Source of the DNA: Nonomuraea turcica
GTDB taxonomy: Bacteria > Actinomycetota > Actinomycetes > Streptosporangiales > Streptosporangiaceae
NCBI RefSeq assembly: GCF_030718205.1
Contig: NZ_JAUZQF010000007.1
Location: 394,346 to 458,345 of the forward strand
Reading direction: 5' to 3'
Length of the DNA: 64,000 nt
Part shown: piece by piece, positions 61,251 through 64,000 of the stretch
Layout of the letters: each line of letters opens with the position of its first letter
Numbering within the stretch: the first letter of the stretch is position 1
Made by a program: the position numbers and the translations under genes
Notes under the pieces: generated by a model
What the model was told of the DNA's origin: nothing
Seen by the model: the letters and a program-made list of their open reading frames with translations, nothing else
Database searches by the model: none

Positions 61251-62603
61251 ATGAGCGCTCACGACATCGCACGCATCCACGAGCACCTGGACCGCCTGGC
61301 CGGTCAGGACGTGGACGTGGTCCGCGTGGTCTACCCCGACCTCATCGGCACCGACCGGGCGCGGGATGTCCTGGTCGACCACCTGGCCGGCGCCTGCGAG
61401 CACGGGCTGGCCTTCTGCCGCGCCGTCTACCACACCAGCCCCCAGGGAGACGTGGTGCCGGTCGCGGGCGGTCTGGACGCCGGGCTGCCCGACATCGTGG
61501 TGCGACCGGACCTCGGCACGCTCAACCCGCTGCCGTGGGAACCCGGCGTCGCCTGGTGTCTCGGCGAGGTCGTCGATCCCGCCACCGGGGACGCCGTGCC
61601 CGAGTCGCCGCGCGACCTGCTGAGGGCCGTCCTCGACCGCTGCTCCGAGCAGGGGCTGAGCCCGGTGGTGGGCCCTGAGCTGGAGTACTTCCTGTGCGAG
61701 CCCGCCCCCGGCACGCCCAGCGGATGGCGGCGCTACGCCGAGGCCCCCGGCAACGTCTACGTCGCCGGGCGCCGCGGCGACCCCGACGGCCACCTCCTGC
61801 GCACGCTGCGCCACCTGCGCGATCTCGGCGTGGGCGCGAGCATGGGCAACCACGAGTTCAGCAGCGGCCAGTTCGAGATCAACCTCGTGCATTCCGCCGC
61901 CCTGGACGCCGCCGACCGCACGTTCCTGTTCAAGGCGGCGATCAAAGAGCTGGCCCGCGCCGAGGGTCGCCTGGCCACCTTCATGGCCAAGCCGTTCAAC
62001 GACGAAGGCGGCTCCGGCTTCCACCTCCACCTGTCCTGCACCTCAGGTGACACGAACGCCTTCGACGACCCATCGGCGCCGTACGGGCTGTCGGACAGCG
62101 CCCGGCACGCCATCGCCGGCGTCCTGGCCCACGCCCCGGCGCTCGCGGCGCTGGCCAACCCCACCATCAACTCCTACAAGCGGTTCGGACCCGACACGCT
62201 CGCGCCCTGGCTGATCGACTGGGGCCTCGACAACCGCAGCGCCATGGTGCGCGTCCCGCCCGAGCGCGGCTCCGGCGCCCGCTTCGAGCTGCGCCTCGGC
62301 GACGCGAGCGCGAACCCGTACCTGCTGATCGCCGGCGCGATCGCCGCCGCGCTGCTGGGGGTACGCGCCGGTCTGGAGCCGCCGCCCCCGCTGGAGGGGT
62401 ACGGCTACGACACCGCCCGGGCCGCGGTGCTGCCGATGACGCTCGCCGACGCGCTGGACGCCTTCGAAGCCGACGGTGAGCTGACCGACCTGCTCGGCAA
62501 GGACTTCGCCGCCTCCTACCTCGCCTACAAGCGCAACGAGATCGAACGCTTCCATCGGCACGTCACCGACTGGGAGTTCACCGAGTACGCCTACCACCTG
62601 TGA
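61251..62603 (+). CDS. Glutamine synthetase-like gamma-glutamyl ligase
   Basis: 450 aa. GS-fold motifs are VVGPELEYFLCEP (metal), GNHEFSSGQFEINL, FMAKPFNDEGGSGFHLHLSC and NSYKRFGPDTLAPWLIDWGL followed by DNRSAMVRVPPERG; the last metal site reads RFELRLGDASANPYL. GAGGAGA precedes the ATG. Divergence from true GlnA, with a PuuD-like hydrolase and an ALDH in the regulon, points to a PuuA- or AtdA1-like ligase that joins glutamate to an amine using ATP. Coupled with a P450 gene 7 bp downstream. Confidence 0.87.
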   Translation: MSAHDIARIHEHLDRLAGQDVDVVRVVYPDLIGTDRARDVLVDHLAGACEHGLAFCRAVYHTSPQGDVVPVAGGLDAGLPDIVVRPDLGTLNPLPWEPGVAWCLGEVVDPATGDAVPESPRDLLRAVLDRCSEQGLSPVVGPELEYFLCEPAPGTPSGWRRYAEAPGNVYVAGRRGDPDGHLLRTLRHLRDLGVGASMGNHEFSSGQFEINLVHSAALDAADRTFLFKAAIKELARAEGRLATFMAKPFNDEGGSGFHLHLSCTSGDTNAFDDPSAPYGLSDSARHAIAGVLAHAPALAALANPTINSYKRFGPDTLAPWLIDWGLDNRSAMVRVPPERGSGARFELRLGDASANPYLLIAGAIAAALLGVRAGLEPPPPLEGYGYDTARAAVLPMTLADALDAFEADGELTDLLGKDFAASYLAYKRNEIERFHRHVTDWEFTEYAYHL

Positions 62604-62610
62604 GAGCACA

Positions 62611-63873
62611 GTGATCCCCGAGCCCCTCCCCCTCGACGAGGTCGACCTCGCCGACCCCGGCAACTTCACCGACGGCGTCACGCCGTGGCGGATGTTCCGC
62701 ACCCTGCACCAGGAGGACCCCGTCCACTGGCAGCCGGAGCCCGCGCCCAACGCCGGCTTCTGGGCCGTCACCCGCCACGAGGACATCACCCGCGTCGACC
62801 GCGACGCCGAGACGTTCACCTCCACCAAGTTCGTCAACCTGGAAGAGGTCGACGACGACCAGATCAAGCGCCGTGCCTCCATCCTCGAGCTGGACGGGGT
62901 GCGCCACCGCGCCCTGCGCAGCCTGCTCCAGCGCCAGTTCGGCGCCGCGGTCATCAGCCAGTACGCCGACTTCCTGCGCGGCCTGACCGCCACCACCCTC
63001 GACGCCGCCCTCGCCAAGGGCGCCTTCGACTTCGTCACCGACGTCTCCGCCGACTTCCCCATCAACGTGCTGGCCCGCCTGCTCGACGTCCCCGACGGCG
63101 ACACCAAGAAGCTCATCGACTGGGGCAACCGCATCATCGGCAACACCGACCCCGACTACGCCGACGTGCTCCTGGACAGCGAGGAGAGCGAGCAATACCG
63201 CCACCTGCCCTTCCGCTCCCCCGCCTCACTGGAGGTCTTCGAGTACGGCCGCGAACTGGCCAGGCAGCGCCGCGGCGGCGATGGCACCGACCTGGTCTCC
63301 CGCCTGGTCAACCAGACCCCGCGCGACGGCATCCCCCTGTCGGAACAGGACTTCGACAACTACTTCCTGCTGCTCGTCGTCGCCGGCAACGAGACCACCC
63401 GGCACGCCATCTCCCACACCATGCTGGCCCTGATCCAGCACCCGGACCAGCTCGACCTGCTGCGCCGGGACCCCTCGCTCATCCCGGACGCCGTCGAGGA
63501 GTTCCTGCGCTGGGCCTCCCCCGTCTACCACTTCCGCCGCACCGCGACCCGGGACGTCGACCTGGGCGGCAAGCAGATCAAGGAGGGCGACAAGGTCGTC
63601 ATGTGGTACGCCGCGGGCAACCGCGACGAGGCCGTCTTCTCCGACCCGTACGCCTTCGACGTCACCCGCACCAAGAACGACCACGTCACCTTCGGCAAGG
63701 GCAGCCCTCACCTGTGCCTGGGCAACCTCCTGGCGCGCACCGAGATCCGCATCATGTTCGAGGAGCTCATCCCCCGCCTCGCCGACATCCGCCTCACCGG
63801 CGAGGTGCCCCGTGTGCGCTCCAACTTCGTCAACGGCATCAAGAAGCTCCCCGTGGAGATCACCCTCGCCTAG
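62611..63873 (+). CDS. Cytochrome P450
   Basis: 420 aa bacterial class I P450. The I-helix oxygen-binding motif is VVAGNETTRH, the ExxR motif EEFLRW, and the heme loop FGKGSPHLCLG (Cys ligand). ETFTSTKFVNLEEVDDDQIK and WGNRIIGNTDPDY resemble CYP steroid- and cumate-type actinobacterial enzymes. The GTG at 62611 is 7 bp after the GS-like stop, so they are co-transcribed. Electrons would come from the ferredoxin/reductase pair across the divergent promoter. Proposed substrate is the (glutamylated) amine or aromatic acid of this pathway. Confidence 0.9.
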   Translation: MIPEPLPLDEVDLADPGNFTDGVTPWRMFRTLHQEDPVHWQPEPAPNAGFWAVTRHEDITRVDRDAETFTSTKFVNLEEVDDDQIKRRASILELDGVRHRALRSLLQRQFGAAVISQYADFLRGLTATTLDAALAKGAFDFVTDVSADFPINVLARLLDVPDGDTKKLIDWGNRIIGNTDPDYADVLLDSEESEQYRHLPFRSPASLEVFEYGRELARQRRGGDGTDLVSRLVNQTPRDGIPLSEQDFDNYFLLLVVAGNETTRHAISHTMLALIQHPDQLDLLRRDPSLIPDAVEEFLRWASPVYHFRRTATRDVDLGGKQIKEGDKVVMWYAAGNRDEAVFSDPYAFDVTRTKNDHVTFGKGSPHLCLGNLLARTEIRIMFEELIPRLADIRLTGEVPRVRSNFVNGIKKLPVEITLA

Positions 63874-63935
63874 CTTGTTCTTTATCCTCCGGATTGTTGT
63901 GCTGAGCGGGGTTTGATCGTTTCGGGGACAGCAAG

Positions 63936-63991
63936 ACGGCCTTGAGTGATCATGTGCGGTGTCGAGTCGCTAGTGATCGCTACAAGGCCGT
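63936..63991. repeat. Imperfect inverted repeat downstream of P450 gene
   Basis: ACGGCCTTGAGTGATCA (63936-63952) and TGATCGCTACAAGGCCGT (63974-63991) pair around a 21-nt loop. It may terminate the P450 transcript, or be the edge of an element lying outside the window. No gene is visible from 63,874 to the right edge. Confidence 0.4.
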
Positions 63992-64000
63992 GAGGGTGAG

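Noticed and set aside
1..64000. CRISPR arrays, tRNA or rRNA genes
   Set aside because: No regularly spaced repeats and no cloverleaf or rRNA-like sequences were recognised by reading; a tool search could still find a tRNA that I missed.

Overview
The window is high-GC DNA (GTG starts, strong GGAGG-type ribosome binding sites, ATGA/GTGA-coupled operons, Tat and lipobox signals, an actinobacterial-style cysteine leader peptide). It reads as the chromosome of a soil actinomycete. A Streptosporangiaceae/Nonomuraea-like organism is my guess, not something I could test. No rRNA, tRNA, CRISPR array or intact transposase was seen. Family names come from reading motifs; no database search was run.

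Region 1 (1-11,017): after a truncated beta-propeller gene comes a sugar or amino-sugar catabolic locus. It has two DapA/aldolase-family proteins, an ABC sugar importer (lipoprotein plus two permeases, no ATPase, so probably using a shared MsiK-type ATPase), a DegT-type aminotransferase, an epimerase-like protein, a Gfo/Idh-like protein and an unusual 401-aa regulator. Three copies of the palindrome CGGTC-N2-GACCG (5370, 6656, 10076) sit before its transcription units and define a local regulon.

Region 2 (11,220-20,120): an AftB-like membrane glycosyltransferase; a GH25 lysozyme behind a ydaO-type c-di-AMP riboswitch; a DesK/NarL-type two-component system with an ABC-2 exporter; the remnant of an MFS transporter; a hexapeptide-repeat protein; and a TauE/SafE exporter.

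Region 3 (39,844 down to 20,214, minus strand): about 19 kb of almost gap-free genes for organosulfur uptake and desulfurisation. It has five luciferase-like flavin monooxygenases, a flavin reductase, a glutathionyl-hydroquinone-reductase-like protein, two complete oligopeptide-type ABC importers with fused tandem ATPases, two AhpD/CMD-type proteins, a VOC protein and an OsmC protein. Upstream of the first gene, a consensus promoter drives a 24-codon leader peptide ending in Cys-Arg-stop, the hallmark of actinobacterial cysteine attenuators. A 23-codon ORF is stop/start-coupled between two of the monooxygenase genes.

Region 4 (40,028-47,286): tryptophan 2,3-dioxygenase, a ferric-reductase-like flavoprotein followed by a 30-aa membrane peptide, an MFS transporter, a secreted alpha/beta-hydrolase-domain protein, and an old-yellow-enzyme/FadH-like gene with a one-base frameshift.

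Region 5 (47,319-63,873): the most interesting part. A MarR regulator gene is surrounded by four operons whose promoters share the palindrome CGTTTGG-N2-CCAAACG (six copies). The regulon combines two exported amidohydrolases; an APC permease, aldehyde dehydrogenase and PuuD-like gamma-glutamyl hydrolase; a glutamine-synthetase-like ligase with a cytochrome P450; and ferredoxin, ferredoxin reductase, an acetoacetate-decarboxylase-like protein and HpaE/HpaD/HpaG-like meta-cleavage enzymes. I infer a pathway in which an amine is gamma-glutamylated, oxidised and released as an acid, with P450 hydroxylation and homoprotocatechuate-type ring cleavage. This combination appears unusual.
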